Positions 35,685-45,701 of a stretch of DNA of 64,000 bases are shown one piece after another. A program made the position numbers and the translations under genes. Below the pieces are notes generated by a model. It had not been told where the DNA came from and searched no databases. It was given only the letters and a program-made list of their open reading frames with translations. This stretch comes from Colwellia echini. GTDB taxonomy: Bacteria > Pseudomonadota > Gammaproteobacteria > Enterobacterales > Alteromonadaceae. Position 1 is the stretch's first letter, and every line of letters starts with the position of its first letter. The DNA lies in the NCBI RefSeq assembly GCF_002843355.2, contig NZ_PJAI02000001.1:124001-188000 (forward strand), given 5' to 3'.

Positions 35685-37091
35685 TTAATTGGCCTTATTT
35701 TCAAGTGACGGTGTGGTGAAATCGCCACCCAAGTAAAGATGTAAATTAATTCTATTGGCTATCAGCCTATTTTTAATTTGTATTAAATTACTTTGTGCAT
35801 CAAAGTACCTATTTTGTGCGTCGAGCACAGTAATATAGTCAACTAAACCGCTTTGGTATTGCTCGAAGGATAAGGTTGCTGCAATTTTTGCGTTTTCTTC
35901 TGCGGCTAACATAGTGTTGTAACTATTTCTTAAGTTTTGTTCTGTAGTGATAGCATTTTCAACATCGCTAAAAGCGGTGTAAAGCGTATCAAGATATTGC
36001 TGTTCATCTTGTTTAAGCGCTAATCGTTCTTTTTGTTCATTAGCTTTTAGTCTTCCCGCATTGAAAATTGGCGCTGAAATACTGCCTAGTAAAGACCAGG
36101 CAAGTGATGAACCTGAGAGTAACTCACTAATGTCTGGGTTTGAATCACCAAGAGTACCTGATAATACAATACTTGGAAAACGCTGTTTATGTGCATAAGC
36201 TAAACCGGCGTCTTGAGCGAGTAATTCATACCAGCTGGCTTTTAATTCAGGCTTACGACTAATTAATTCTGATGGTAAGCCAACAGGTATTTCAGAAGTT
36301 AATAATGGTAAGTTGGCGTTAACTAATAATTCACCTTTGGGGTATTCACCGACAAGTAATTCAAGCTCTCTGATCACTTTAGTTTTTACGGTTTGTTGTT
36401 CTGAAACGCGAGTTAACTCGTTATTTAAGTCGTTACGCGTTAAGTAAACATCGAGTGCAGTGGTTAAACCTGAATGATAGCCCGATTCAATAATGGCTAA
36501 GTTTTGCTGAGAGTTTGCCACTCGGTTTTGATAAAGCGCTAGTAGCTTGTCTGCTTCAATAACACGGAACCAAGTGTTGAGTACATTAACCACAAGCTGC
36601 TGTTTATATTGCTCAAATGTAGATTTTTGGGCAAGGTAATTAAAGTTAGCTTGGCGATCAGCGTCGGATAACTTACCCCAAATATCGACTTCATAGCTCA
36701 ACTGTAAATTCAGTGAGTTAGTATTACTGTAGGTATCAGTGTCGTTATTTTTGTTACGACCACTGCGAAATGCTAAGTCTAATTCAGGCCAAAGTTCACT
36801 GCCGGTAACTATCATTTCCTGCTCAGCTATATCAAGTGCATAAGCTTGAATCGCATATTGATGGTTGTTTGCCAGAGCTTTATTAACTAACTCATGTGCT
36901 TGAGCATTATTAAGTTCAGCCAACCAGTTATTCTCAACGGGTAGGGTTTGTTTAATTTCTTGCTCATGACCTTGCCAATGCTTGGGGAGCGGTAGGTCTT
37001 TTAGTTTTTCATCTACTTCTGAGGTACTGCTACAAGCGAGTAACGTTAAGCTTGATAGTAATGGTAGTAGGTGTCGAAAGCGACGGGACAT
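35685..37091 (-). CDS. TolC-type outer-membrane efflux lipoprotein
   Basis: This 468-aa OprM/NodT-type outer-membrane factor has a lipobox near residue 20 (LLSSLTLLACSS). Two repeats follow, rich in long helices (LNLQLSYEVDIWGKLSDADR; LGSISAPIFNAGRLKANEQK; YQSGLVDYITVLDAQNRYFD). These helices form the periplasmic tunnel. It is the first gene of the three-gene RND operon; putting the outer-membrane gene first is less common than the adaptor-permease-channel order. No regulator gene is adjacent. Confidence 0.92.
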   Translation of the reverse strand: MSRRFRHLLPLLSSLTLLACSSTSEVDEKLKDLPLPKHWQGHEQEIKQTLPVENNWLAELNNAQAHELVNKALANNHQYAIQAYALDIAEQEMIVTGSELWPELDLAFRSGRNKNNDTDTYSNTNSLNLQLSYEVDIWGKLSDADRQANFNYLAQKSTFEQYKQQLVVNVLNTWFRVIEADKLLALYQNRVANSQQNLAIIESGYHSGLTTALDVYLTRNDLNNELTRVSEQQTVKTKVIRELELLVGEYPKGELLVNANLPLLTSEIPVGLPSELISRKPELKASWYELLAQDAGLAYAHKQRFPSIVLSGTLGDSNPDISELLSGSSLAWSLLGSISAPIFNAGRLKANEQKERLALKQDEQQYLDTLYTAFSDVENAITTEQNLRNSYNTMLAAEENAKIAATLSFEQYQSGLVDYITVLDAQNRYFDAQSNLIQIKNRLIANRINLHLYLGGDFTTPSLENKAN

Positions 37092-37282
37092 ATGAAAATA
37101 ACTCTTTAAAATAAAAAATAAACTCTTTAGGCAGTGTAATCAATGTAGTTATACCTATACAGCCTTTTTACATAAATTTACAAACGAGTCTATCGTACCT
37201 CAGTTAATATCTTATTTTAACTGGGATTAAGCCATATTCAGACAATTTTTACAGTAGGGAAGTAGTTGTATTTTGATAGGTA

Positions 37283-37328
37283 AAATAAAAGCGCTAGCTA
37301 ATATTTATATTAGGCAGCGCTTTTATTT
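37283..37328. terminator. Strong terminator after the chemoreceptor
   Basis: AAATAAAAGCGCT (37283-37295) and AGCGCTTTTATTT (37316-37328) form a perfect 13-bp stem, with an inner TAATAT/ATATTA. U- and A-rich flanks suit termination of the minus-strand chemoreceptor 16 nt upstream. It also separates it from the RND operon. Confidence 0.85.
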
Positions 37329-37343
37329 ATGTGGTTTGTTATG

Positions 37344-39395
37344 TTATTTATCCAGTTGAAATTCGCTTATGTAAGAATTCAATCTAACGCCTGTGGTTTT
37401 TAATCCTTGAGCAGATTGAGATGTTTGGTTAGTTTGATTAGTAATTTTATCAGCATCATCTTTAATCGCTAAAATACGTTCATTAATCTCGTTTGATACA
37501 TGTGATTGCTCTTCTGCCGCTGTGGCAATTTGTACTGCCATTTCCATAATGTTGTCGAGCTCACCTTTCATCACATTCACAGACTCAACACCTTCTATAA
37601 CTATCTCTACGGCTTTTTGCCCTTCAGCTTGTAAGTTTTCCATATTTGATGTGGCAGCTTCAGCACCTTTTTGTAATGTTTCAATTTGTTGGCGTATTAA
37701 TTCGGTTGACTCCTGAGTACGGCCAGCTAGATTCCTAACTTCGTCAGCAACGACAGCAAAGCCTCGCCCTTGTTCTCCTGCTCTTGCCGCTTCTATGGCT
37801 GCATTGAGAGCGAGTAAATTCGTTTGTTCAGCAATGCCTTGAATTACATTTAATACGTTACCAATTAGGATTGTTTCTTCATTTAGGCTATTGATAACTA
37901 TACTGGTATTACCTAGCTCGGAAGTTAATTTTTCCATCATGGCTTTACTTAATGTAGCATTTTCAGTACTTCTTATGGATATATCATTCGCATTTTGTAC
38001 TGCATCTGACGTGTGTGTGGCCATTGAGGCAACCTCTTCTATGGTTGAGGTCATTTCTGTTATGGCAACCGATATACTGTCAGTTGCTTGCGATTGATTG
38101 TGCGATAGTGTTAATGAGTCATCCATGGATATAACGATATCGTTGGTTGTGCAATTGATGATAACAGCTTCGTCTTTGACGTGGTTTAACGTAGTATGAA
38201 TGCTACTTAATAAGCTATTAAATGCAGTCGCTAATTCAGATAATTCATCTTTACCTTGATTGTTCAGTTTTATTGACATGTCCTTGTCTTTTGCGATTTT
38301 AGCAAAAGTTTTCACCATGTGTTTAAGTGGATTTGAAATACTGTGCCCGATTAAATATGAAATAACAGATATAAAGGCCAGTAACATGACCATTAATGTG
38401 ATGGTTTCGTAAACAACCTGTTCAGCGTCGGCAACGAGATCATTTTTGGTCATTAATAATTCATCTAACACGGTATCCATTGCATCTTGGTATAGTTTAA
38501 ATATCTCGGTGCTGGCTTTATCAAAGTCAATTTCGCCTAAATCTAAAGGTTTATTAACCTGGTTGTAAATATCTCCTCTGGCTAAAATGGCAACCTCTTC
38601 TCCTAATAGGTAGTTTTTATCGGTGGTGAGTTTTCTGTAGGCATCTTTACCTACATCTGTAGAAAAGTTCACAAAAAGCTCTAAATTAGTGGCTTTTTTA
38701 GTTGCGCTGCTATAAATAAGGCCAAAAACATAAACATCTAACGTGGTATTCATTGCAGCAAAAACAAAACTGTTATGGACAGCGGTTTCAGCATTAGCAA
38801 GCAGTAAGTTGTAATAAGCATTAGACATCAACCCTAATTTCTCATTTTGACTGGCGATAGAAACAATTTCACTTAATGAACTTAGCAACCTTTTACCGAG
38901 AAAATTCATTTCATACATGGTATGTAACTCTCTCCCCAGCTCTTGTTGATAATCAAATGTTCTATGTGTTTTACTGTCTGCAGCACCCCGTATATATTTA
39001 AACTCACCAATGAGTTTTCTTATACCTTTAATCTCGCGTTCTAAAACTGCAAATTGAGATAAATCATGGGCGTGATCATCAATAAAAGTTATATAAGCTC
39101 TCTCTGCTTCTTGTGCTTTCAACCTAATATCTAACATTTTTCTCTTATAGATTTCTGCTTTATCTGGATTACTGTCAATATATAATCGAGTGTAAAAAGC
39201 TTCTTTAAGTATACTATTGAGATAAGGGGAAGAAACGCCGGCATAGTCTAAAACAATATCTAATTTAACAATTTTTTCTTGTTCAACAAAGCCACTATTT
39301 AGCTTTTCGTAAGCTAGTAATAAGGTTGCTATTAGTGGAATGACCACTAAAATAATAATCCGGCTTTGAATTTTTATTTGACTTAGTAACTGCAT
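37344..39395 (-). CDS. Membrane methyl-accepting chemotaxis protein, possible NIT sensor
   Basis: This 683-aa chemoreceptor has TM1 at ~12-30 ([19 protein letters not shown]), a large ~290-residue helical periplasmic domain, TM2 at ~325-345 ([18 protein letters not shown]), HAMP, then the MCP signalling domain ([38 protein letters not shown]). The periplasmic domain ([40 protein letters not shown]) resembles the nitrate/nitrite-sensing NIT domain, but that is tentative. An ORF start 32 codons upstream is rejected for the ATG at 39395, preceded by CGGAGAG. Confidence 0.88.
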   Translation of the reverse strand: MQLLSQIKIQSRIIILVVIPLIATLLLAYEKLNSGFVEQEKIVKLDIVLDYAGVSSPYLNSILKEAFYTRLYIDSNPDKAEIYKRKMLDIRLKAQEAERAYITFIDDHAHDLSQFAVLEREIKGIRKLIGEFKYIRGAADSKTHRTFDYQQELGRELHTMYEMNFLGKRLLSSLSEIVSIASQNEKLGLMSNAYYNLLLANAETAVHNSFVFAAMNTTLDVYVFGLIYSSATKKATNLELFVNFSTDVGKDAYRKLTTDKNYLLGEEVAILARGDIYNQVNKPLDLGEIDFDKASTEIFKLYQDAMDTVLDELLMTKNDLVADAEQVVYETITLMVMLLAFISVISYLIGHSISNPLKHMVKTFAKIAKDKDMSIKLNNQGKDELSELATAFNSLLSSIHTTLNHVKDEAVIINCTTNDIVISMDDSLTLSHNQSQATDSISVAITEMTSTIEEVASMATHTSDAVQNANDISIRSTENATLSKAMMEKLTSELGNTSIVINSLNEETILIGNVLNVIQGIAEQTNLLALNAAIEAARAGEQGRGFAVVADEVRNLAGRTQESTELIRQQIETLQKGAEAATSNMENLQAEGQKAVEIVIEGVESVNVMKGELDNIMEMAVQIATAAEEQSHVSNEINERILAIKDDADKITNQTNQTSQSAQGLKTTGVRLNSYISEFQLDK

Positions 39396-39873
39396 ATTAT
39401 TTATCTCTCCGGATATATTTTGCCTTGAACAAGGAATATATTGATTTTGACTATTGTATACATTCAACTTACTACAGACAACAATCACCATTCTGGTTTT
39501 TAATAGTAGTATAATAATTTCGTCATACGCAAGATGAATATTATTAATAGTTAACTTAACCTGATACTGGTTGAATAAAGGTTTTTCTAACTGTTACTTT
39601 ATTAACTTGATTTAGCCACTTAAGTATTTAAATTCAGTTAGTTATCGAAGTGGTATTGATGAAGGGTATTCAAATTTAAGGCGCGTGATTGAACTATAGC
39701 AATAGCTAGCTCTAGCAATTGAATAGGGTATAAATTGAGCGATTGTACTATTTTTGGATGATTTATTTATTTTTTAATTGTTATTACTGACAATAAGTTA
39801 GCTATTAAAATGAAATTCACTTCGAATTGATAAACTTATCAAGCTAGAGTTGTGGTTTAAGAGTAGGTTAAAA

Positions 39874-39896
39874 AGTGGCCAGTTAAACTGGCCACT
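39874..39896 (-). terminator. Terminator after the outer-membrane protein gene
   Basis: AGTGGCCAGT and ACTGGCCACT form a 10-bp stem with a 3-nt loop, 11 nt past the stop, followed on the minus strand by TTTTT. The rest of the 511-bp gap 39396-39873 is AT-rich and holds the chemoreceptor promoter region; I see no gene in it. Confidence 0.85.
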
Positions 39897-39906
39897 ATAG
39901 TAATTA

Positions 39907-40698
39907 TTAATAGGTAACTGTGATGCCAAGAAAAGGCCCGGATAAACTGATATCAGTGGCTGCTTTATCTTCGCCATCCTCTATATCAAGTGCAAAGTTA
40001 ATGAGTCGGTAACCACCAATAATATCAATTTTGATTTCCGCATCGCTTACTCGATAACCAAGGTCGACTCTATAGTCAGAATAATCTACATCAACGCCAC
40101 TAAAAGCTGCATTGATGCCATTTAAAGAAAAACCATAGAGAAAACGGTTATAATTACTTGAAAAGTGAAGGTTTAAAAATCCAAAAGGTTGGTCTCCAGT
40201 ATAGGCAAGGTCATTACCTAACTCAGGCTTAATATTAAAGTCAATACTGGTTTGTCCTAAGCCTAAGCCAACACCAAATACTGTATCGGGAGTTTGAATA
40301 ATATTGTAATAGAAATTTGCTAACAACATCTCAACATCAATTTGAGAGTCTAAGGGGCTTTGCACAAAAAAGCCTGCATTATCACCGCTTGCAGCAACAA
40401 GTGCCGTGCCTTCTCCGTTAAACGAGGTAGGCATATAGTTTAAACCAACCCCATAGCGCTTGTATTGCACCGCAAGCTCCACCATTGTACTTGAACTAGT
40501 ACCAACGTTCATTTCGTTGCCAGTAGTGAATAACTCACCAAATTGCCCGTTATTATCTTCTGTTTGATTAACAATAGTGCCATCCAGTGCGCGATTACTG
40601 TAGGCGATATTACCAGAAAAATGCCAATTATCAGGTGTTACTTCCTCTGCAGATAAAGGAAGGCTTAATACAAACAACAAAGCCAGTTTACATTTCAT
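39907..40698 (-). CDS. Putative outer-membrane beta-barrel protein
   Basis: This 263-aa protein has a Sec signal (MKCKLALLFVLSLPLSAEE). Alternating hydrophobic and aromatic strands follow (WHFSGNIAYSNRALDG, MVELAVQYKRYGVGLNYMP, GVGLGLGQTSIDFNI, FLNLHFSSNYNRFLYGFSL), and the C-terminus ends in an aromatic strand (FLGITVTY), the usual beta-barrel assembly signal. I do not recognise a named family. It lies just downstream of the oligopeptidase gene (41-bp gap), with which it may be co-transcribed. Confidence 0.7.
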   Translation of the reverse strand: MKCKLALLFVLSLPLSAEEVTPDNWHFSGNIAYSNRALDGTIVNQTEDNNGQFGELFTTGNEMNVGTSSSTMVELAVQYKRYGVGLNYMPTSFNGEGTALVAASGDNAGFFVQSPLDSQIDVEMLLANFYYNIIQTPDTVFGVGLGLGQTSIDFNIKPELGNDLAYTGDQPFGFLNLHFSSNYNRFLYGFSLNGINAAFSGVDVDYSDYRVDLGYRVSDAEIKIDIIGGYRLINFALDIEDGEDKAATDISLSGPFLGITVTY

Positions 40699-40739
40699 TA
40701 TAGTTCCCTTCAGATTAATAATTCATCGTATTGTTAATA

Positions 40740-42941
40740 TTATTTGTTATTTAATATATCTTTTTTATTAAGTAAATCAATAAAAAAGCTGTACTCTAAG
40801 GCTGTTTCATAAATTTGTTTAAAACGTCCCGATGCGCCGCCATGTCCGGCTTCCATATCGGTTTTAAATATTAATAAGTTGTCGTCAGTCTTATATTCGC
40901 GCAACTTAGCTACCCATTTCATAGGTTCAAAATATTGCACTTGTGAATCATGTAACCCTGTTGTGATAAGAATATTTGGGTAGTTTTGTGCTTTGATTTG
41001 ATCATATGGTGAGTACGATAGCATGTAGTCGTAATACACTTTGTCTTTCGGGTTACCCCATTCATCAAATTCATTGGTGGTAAGCGGAATGCTTTCATCG
41101 AGCATAGTAGTCACTACATCAACAAACGGTACGGCTGCGGCAATACCTAGGTATAATTCAGGAGCCATGTTAATAATGCCACCCATTAATAAACCACCTG
41201 CACTACCGCCTGCGGCGAACACTTTATTTTTAGCGGCATAACCTTGTGCGGTGAGCGCTTTGGTTACATCAATAAAATCTGTAAAAGTATTCATTTTGTT
41301 CAATTTTTTACCGTCTTCATACCACGGTCGCCCTAGCATTTCAGAGCCCCGTACATGGGCAATAGCGTATACAAAACCTCGGTCTAATAAACTTAAACGA
41401 CTTAACGAAAAATAAGGATCGATAGTATGACCATAAGAGCCATAGGCATATTGTAGTATTGGGTTAGTACCATCTTTTTTGAATTTATCTTTACGGTAAA
41501 CTAACGATACAGGCACTTGTTTACCATCTCGGGCAGTAACAAATATTCGCTCTGAAGCGTAGTTGTTACGGGTAAAGTCACCTAATACTTTTGTTTGTTT
41601 TAACTGGTTTTTATCAAAACTAATTAAGTCGATATCATAATCGGTACCGGGTGTGGTAAAGCTATCGTAATGTACACGCAGCGCAGAATTATCTAGTTCA
41701 TTATTACCATATAACTCTAATGAATAGGCGCTGTCATTAAAGCTCAGCTGTTGCTTTTTGCCTGTTGATAGTTGCTCAATTGTAACGCGAGTAATACCAT
41801 TTTCACGTTGTTGATAAACAAGGTGATCGGTAAATAATTCAAAATCTTCCAGCTTAACGTCATCATTAGCAGGAATAACATCTTGCCAATTGGCTTTGTC
41901 ACCGATCTTTGTTTCTTGCACTTTCATTAATCGAAAGTTAGTAGCTTGCCAGTTAGTCAGTATGTAATACCAGTCACCTAATTTGGCGATTGAGTATTCG
42001 TGTCCTTCTTCACGAGGAATAAACATGCTCGGTTTTGCTGTTGTGCTGTTTGCATCAATAATAGACACACCACTTGATTCAGTACTTGAATGCCAAATGA
42101 AGATATTACTGCCGTCTTTAGATTTACTTAAATAGGTGTAATAAGCATTGTCTGTTTCTTCATAAATCAATTCATCATCAGCTTGCGGCGTACCTAAGGT
42201 ATGCTTAAATACTTGATAACCTAATAATGTTTGAGGATCTTTTTTAATGTAATAAACAGTTTTATTATCGTTAGCCCAAACAATATTGCCGCTAGTGCCT
42301 TCAAGTGTTTCATTTAATAATTGGTTGTTGGCAATGCTTTTAAATCTGACTGTGTATACGCGTCTGCTAAAGGTATCTTCACCGTAGGCTAGTAACTTAC
42401 CATCTGGGCTAGCGGTTAAACCACTTACTTGATAATAATCATGCTCTTTGGCAAGTTCGTTAACGTTAAGTAACTCTTCAAGGTTACTGCCAGCAAAGTC
42501 AGTTGCTCTAACATAAATAGGGTATTCATTGTCACCTAGCATTTGGCTTGAATAGAAAAATTTTCCTCTTTTGGTAGGTACTGAACTATCGTCTTTATCA
42601 ATACGTGCTTTGATCTCTTGAAAAATTTGTTCTTGCAATACTTCTGTATGTTTTAGCTGTGCTGTTGCATAAGCATTTTCAGCTGCCAAATGAGCTAATA
42701 TTTCTGGATCGGTACGGCTATCGTCACGCATCCAGTAATAATCATCTATGCGAGTATGATTATGATTAACCATGGTATGTGGATTTTTTTTAGCGACAGG
42801 TGGCTTAATAGTCACTGTGGTTTGTGGCTCGGTAATAGTCATATTGTTGTATGCTTTGTTATTGGGTTGGCTACATGCGATGATAAGCAAAGTAACGCAA
42901 CTGATTAAACTTAACTTGCTGATAAGGTGATTGAGAAACAT
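40740..42941 (-). CDS. Oligopeptidase B-like S9 peptidase, lipoprotein form
   Basis: This 733-aa prolyl-oligopeptidase-family serine peptidase has an N-terminal lipobox (LISCVTLLIIAC). A seven-bladed propeller (~residues 110-440) precedes the alpha/beta hydrolase (AYGSYGHTIDPYFSLSRLSL, IAHVRGSEMLGRPWYEDGK, catalytic Ser in FAAGGSAGGLLMGG, Asp in TTGLHDSQV, His in EAGHGGASGRF). Oligopeptidase B cleaves short peptides after Arg/Lys. E. coli PtrB is cytosolic, whereas this one is exported and lipid-anchored, probably processing imported peptides in the periplasm. AAGGA precedes the ATG by 6 nt. Confidence 0.9.
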   Translation of the reverse strand: MFLNHLISKLSLISCVTLLIIACSQPNNKAYNNMTITEPQTTVTIKPPVAKKNPHTMVNHNHTRIDDYYWMRDDSRTDPEILAHLAAENAYATAQLKHTEVLQEQIFQEIKARIDKDDSSVPTKRGKFFYSSQMLGDNEYPIYVRATDFAGSNLEELLNVNELAKEHDYYQVSGLTASPDGKLLAYGEDTFSRRVYTVRFKSIANNQLLNETLEGTSGNIVWANDNKTVYYIKKDPQTLLGYQVFKHTLGTPQADDELIYEETDNAYYTYLSKSKDGSNIFIWHSSTESSGVSIIDANSTTAKPSMFIPREEGHEYSIAKLGDWYYILTNWQATNFRLMKVQETKIGDKANWQDVIPANDDVKLEDFELFTDHLVYQQRENGITRVTIEQLSTGKKQQLSFNDSAYSLELYGNNELDNSALRVHYDSFTTPGTDYDIDLISFDKNQLKQTKVLGDFTRNNYASERIFVTARDGKQVPVSLVYRKDKFKKDGTNPILQYAYGSYGHTIDPYFSLSRLSLLDRGFVYAIAHVRGSEMLGRPWYEDGKKLNKMNTFTDFIDVTKALTAQGYAAKNKVFAAGGSAGGLLMGGIINMAPELYLGIAAAVPFVDVVTTMLDESIPLTTNEFDEWGNPKDKVYYDYMLSYSPYDQIKAQNYPNILITTGLHDSQVQYFEPMKWVAKLREYKTDDNLLIFKTDMEAGHGGASGRFKQIYETALEYSFFIDLLNKKDILNNK

Positions 42942-43080
42942 AAAAATCCTTGTCGCGTTTCAATGTCTTATGTTAACTCATAAGGCAGTAGTTGTAGCGA
43001 TAATATTATTTTATCTTAAATGCTTATTATGAATGTAATGTATATTTTTACACGTTAAACTTTTTCACAAAAGGTGTTAT

Positions 43081-43665
43081 ATGTCGTTAGAGCAAATCAC
43101 CCGTCAATTGAATGAGCACAGTAAGGGCTTACCACCAGTTGAGTTATGGAATCCGCCTTATTGTGGTGAAATAGACATTACTATTAAAACCAATGGTGAT
43201 TGGTTCTACAATGGCACAATTTTTAAACGTCTGCCGTTAGTTAAATTGTTTGCTTCGGTATTAATTAAAGAAGTTGAAGATTCAAGCGAAGCCTATTTTT
43301 TAGTTACCCCAGTTGAAAAAGTAAAAATTAGCGTAGAAGAGGCGCCTTTTGTTTTAACTCAATGGTGTTGGCTTGATGACGGGCTAACTGTTGATGAAGA
43401 AAAGTCACATAATAATTCACGAAAAATGAAGGTAAGCACTAACTTAGGTGATGAGTTTTTACTTGATGCAGAACATCCATTAACTATTAATGAAAACGGT
43501 GATTTGTATGTGACGGTTCGCCGAAATTTAACCGCTAAAGTTCATCGAAATATTTATTATCAATGGGCTGAGATTGCTAGTGAGCAACAAACAGAAAAAG
43601 GCACTGAGTTGGTAATTAATAGTTCAGGATGTACTTTTAGTTTGGGTGTAATTACTGAGAGTTGA
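43081..43665 (+). CDS. DUF1285 family protein
   Basis: This 194-aa cytoplasmic protein matches DUF1285: PPVELWNPPYCGEIDITIKT, GDWFYNGTIFKRLPLVKLFA, SVLIKEVEDSSEAYFLVTPV, KVKISVEEAPFV. Structures in the family are known but its function is not. It converges on moeB with a ~120-bp gap in which I see no clear terminator. GGTGTTAT lies before the ATG. Confidence 0.88.
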   Translation: MSLEQITRQLNEHSKGLPPVELWNPPYCGEIDITIKTNGDWFYNGTIFKRLPLVKLFASVLIKEVEDSSEAYFLVTPVEKVKISVEEAPFVLTQWCWLDDGLTVDEEKSHNNSRKMKVSTNLGDEFLLDAEHPLTINENGDLYVTVRRNLTAKVHRNIYYQWAEIASEQQTEKGTELVINSSGCTFSLGVITES

Positions 43666-43787
43666 TTGTTCAGAATAAATGTTTAAGAGCTGCGCGATTA
43701 AAATCCCGTTAATAGGTTATTGCATGTTTGTAGGCGACAACTTGTTCGCGCTTCTCTATCTAGCTTTATCTATTTCACATATCCTAC

Positions 43788-44552
43788 TTAAGTATTATCT
43801 GCTGAAGTATTACCGCATACAGTACAATTACTCTGTTTCTTCATGTTAAATTGTTGCCATTTATTCGCCAAACCATCGAGTAAATTCAATTGATTAATTT
43901 GCACTTCATTATCTGTTAATAACTTAATTGCTTGTAAGCTTTGCATGCCGGCAATCATTGCTAATACTGGACCAATAATTCCAACGGTTTGGCAATTATT
44001 GGCGGGCGGTTTCTCTGCAACAGGAAACAAGCAATGGTAACAAGCACTGGTCTCGTCGCGCGGATCAATAGTCAGTTGTTGACCATCAAACCCTGTAGCT
44101 GCGCCAACAATTAATGGCACTTTGTGTTGTACGCAAGCTTGATTGATAAGGTAACGGGTTTGAATATTGTCAGAGCAATCTAGTACTAAATCGACTTGTG
44201 GCAAGTAATAATCGCACAGCTCAATATCAAGCATTTCATCAATGGCTTCAATGGTTGTATCAGGAAATTGCTGTTGTAACTTCTCTGCTGCCGTGTCGGC
44301 TTTATTTTCATTGATATCTGCTTCTGAAAATAAAATTTGACGTGGTAAATTACTGATCTCAATGTTATCGCCATCAGCAATGTAAAGTGTGCCAACACCT
44401 GCAGCCGCTAAATATAAACTTGCAGGATTACCCAAACCACCAACCCCTAAAATAAGAACTTTGGCGTTACGCAGTGCAAGTTGACCTTTAGTGCCAACCT
44501 TATCTAACATAATTTGACGTGAGTATTTGAGTTGCTCTTGATTGCTTAACAC
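43788..44552 (-). CDS. moeB: Molybdopterin-synthase adenylyltransferase MoeB
   Basis: This 254-aa E1-like enzyme adenylates the C-terminal Gly-Gly of MoaD before sulfur transfer. It has the nucleotide loop LGVGGLGNPASLYLAAAGVG (~residues 36-55), the catalytic aspartate in LVLDCSDNIQTRY, and zinc cysteines CYHC and CTVC. ThiF is similar, but its place at the end of the moa-mod run favours MoeB. It starts at GTG (44552) with AGGA 7 nt upstream, 42 bp past modC. Confidence 0.9.
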   Translation of the reverse strand: MLSNQEQLKYSRQIMLDKVGTKGQLALRNAKVLILGVGGLGNPASLYLAAAGVGTLYIADGDNIEISNLPRQILFSEADINENKADTAAEKLQQQFPDTTIEAIDEMLDIELCDYYLPQVDLVLDCSDNIQTRYLINQACVQHKVPLIVGAATGFDGQQLTIDPRDETSACYHCLFPVAEKPPANNCQTVGIIGPVLAMIAGMQSLQAIKLLTDNEVQINQLNLLDGLANKWQQFNMKKQSNCTVCGNTSADNT

Positions 44553-44594
44553 GTGTTGTCCTGCTCTTTAAAAGTGATAATGATTAATGTTGAG

Positions 44595-45701
44595 TTAATG
44601 AATAAAAGTACGTACTGCACTGGCTTTAAACTGTAAATATATTTGTTGCTGAACAATGAGCGCTAGTTTTTGTTGTGAAAAAGCGCTGATAGCAACATAA
44701 AAATTTTGCTCACCGCAATTTACTGTCAGTAATACTTTGTTATTATTTTGTTTAATGGCGTTAATTGTACCGCATAAGTGATTAACGATAGAGCTATTAG
44801 TTGGCTCCGTTAGGGTAACGCTGACATCACTGGCTAGAATAAAGCAGCGTAGCTCACCATTATTGATTTTATCTTTAAAGCTTGCATCGTATTCAAGATA
44901 AATTTTTTGCTTATCTTGGAGCGTTAATGTTGTTAAGCCGTAACCATCACAAAGCTTTGTTATAGGTAAAGATAAGCTGGTTTGCTGTGCAATAAGGTCG
45001 TCACCTAGTTGATGATTTAAGTTGTGAATTACTTGGTGAATATTGCCAAACTCTTTTACTTTGCCTTGGGCCATTACTAGTAGGTTATCACATACTTGTT
45101 GCAATTCATCAAGGGAGTGGCTGACATATAATATAGGCAAATTAAGCTGCTTTTGGATAGCCAGCATCATAGTTAATAACTGTGTTTTACTTTGTTGATC
45201 AAGAGCGCTTAATGGCTCATCAAGTAGCAATAAATTAGGCTCTGCGAGTATTGCTCTGGCTAAGGCAACACGTTGTTGTTGACCACCGGAAAGCTCATTG
45301 ATGTGATTATTAAGTAAAGTTTTTAGTTTAGTTAACTCAATTATATCATCGATAAAAAGTTGATTATTTTTACAACGTTTGACTGCATACTCTAAATTGC
45401 CTAACACAGTTAAATGATCAAACAAGCGGCTGTTTTGAAATACTAAACCAACATGACGCGCTTCAGGCTTCAAATAGACTTTTTGCTCTGTGCAGACAAG
45501 TTTTATTTTACCTAAACTGATATTGCCGAATACACTTTTTTCTAGCCCCGAAATAGCACGTAACAAGGTCGATTTTCCTGAGGCTGAGTGACCAAAAATA
45601 CCTGTGATGCCTGTTAAGGGAATAGCTTGGTTTATCACTAAATTAAATTGTGAGTAACTAAGGCTGATATCAATATTTAGCTGTGGAGGGTTATTGTTCA
45701 T
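44595..45701 (-). CDS. modC: Molybdate ABC transporter ATPase ModC
   Basis: This 368-aa ATPase drives molybdate import. Walker A is GHSASGKST (~residues 34-42), signature LSGGQQQRVALARAIL, Walker B LLLLDEPLSALD, H-loop SHSLDE. Residues ~300-365 are a MOP/TOBE oxyanion-binding domain (HLCGTINAIKQNNNKVLLTV) that senses molybdate. Its ATG overlaps the modB stop by one base (TAATG), so translation is coupled. Confidence 0.95.
   Translation of the reverse strand: MNNNPPQLNIDISLSYSQFNLVINQAIPLTGITGIFGHSASGKSTLLRAISGLEKSVFGNISLGKIKLVCTEQKVYLKPEARHVGLVFQNSRLFDHLTVLGNLEYAVKRCKNNQLFIDDIIELTKLKTLLNNHINELSGGQQQRVALARAILAEPNLLLLDEPLSALDQQSKTQLLTMMLAIQKQLNLPILYVSHSLDELQQVCDNLLVMAQGKVKEFGNIHQVIHNLNHQLGDDLIAQQTSLSLPITKLCDGYGLTTLTLQDKQKIYLEYDASFKDKINNGELRCFILASDVSVTLTEPTNSSIVNHLCGTINAIKQNNNKVLLTVNCGEQNFYVAISAFSQQKLALIVQQQIYLQFKASAVRTFIH

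Noticed and set aside
44186..44398. 70-aa frame overlapping moeB in another minus-strand frame
   Set aside because: moeB has intact motifs across this stretch, and the overlapping frame has none.
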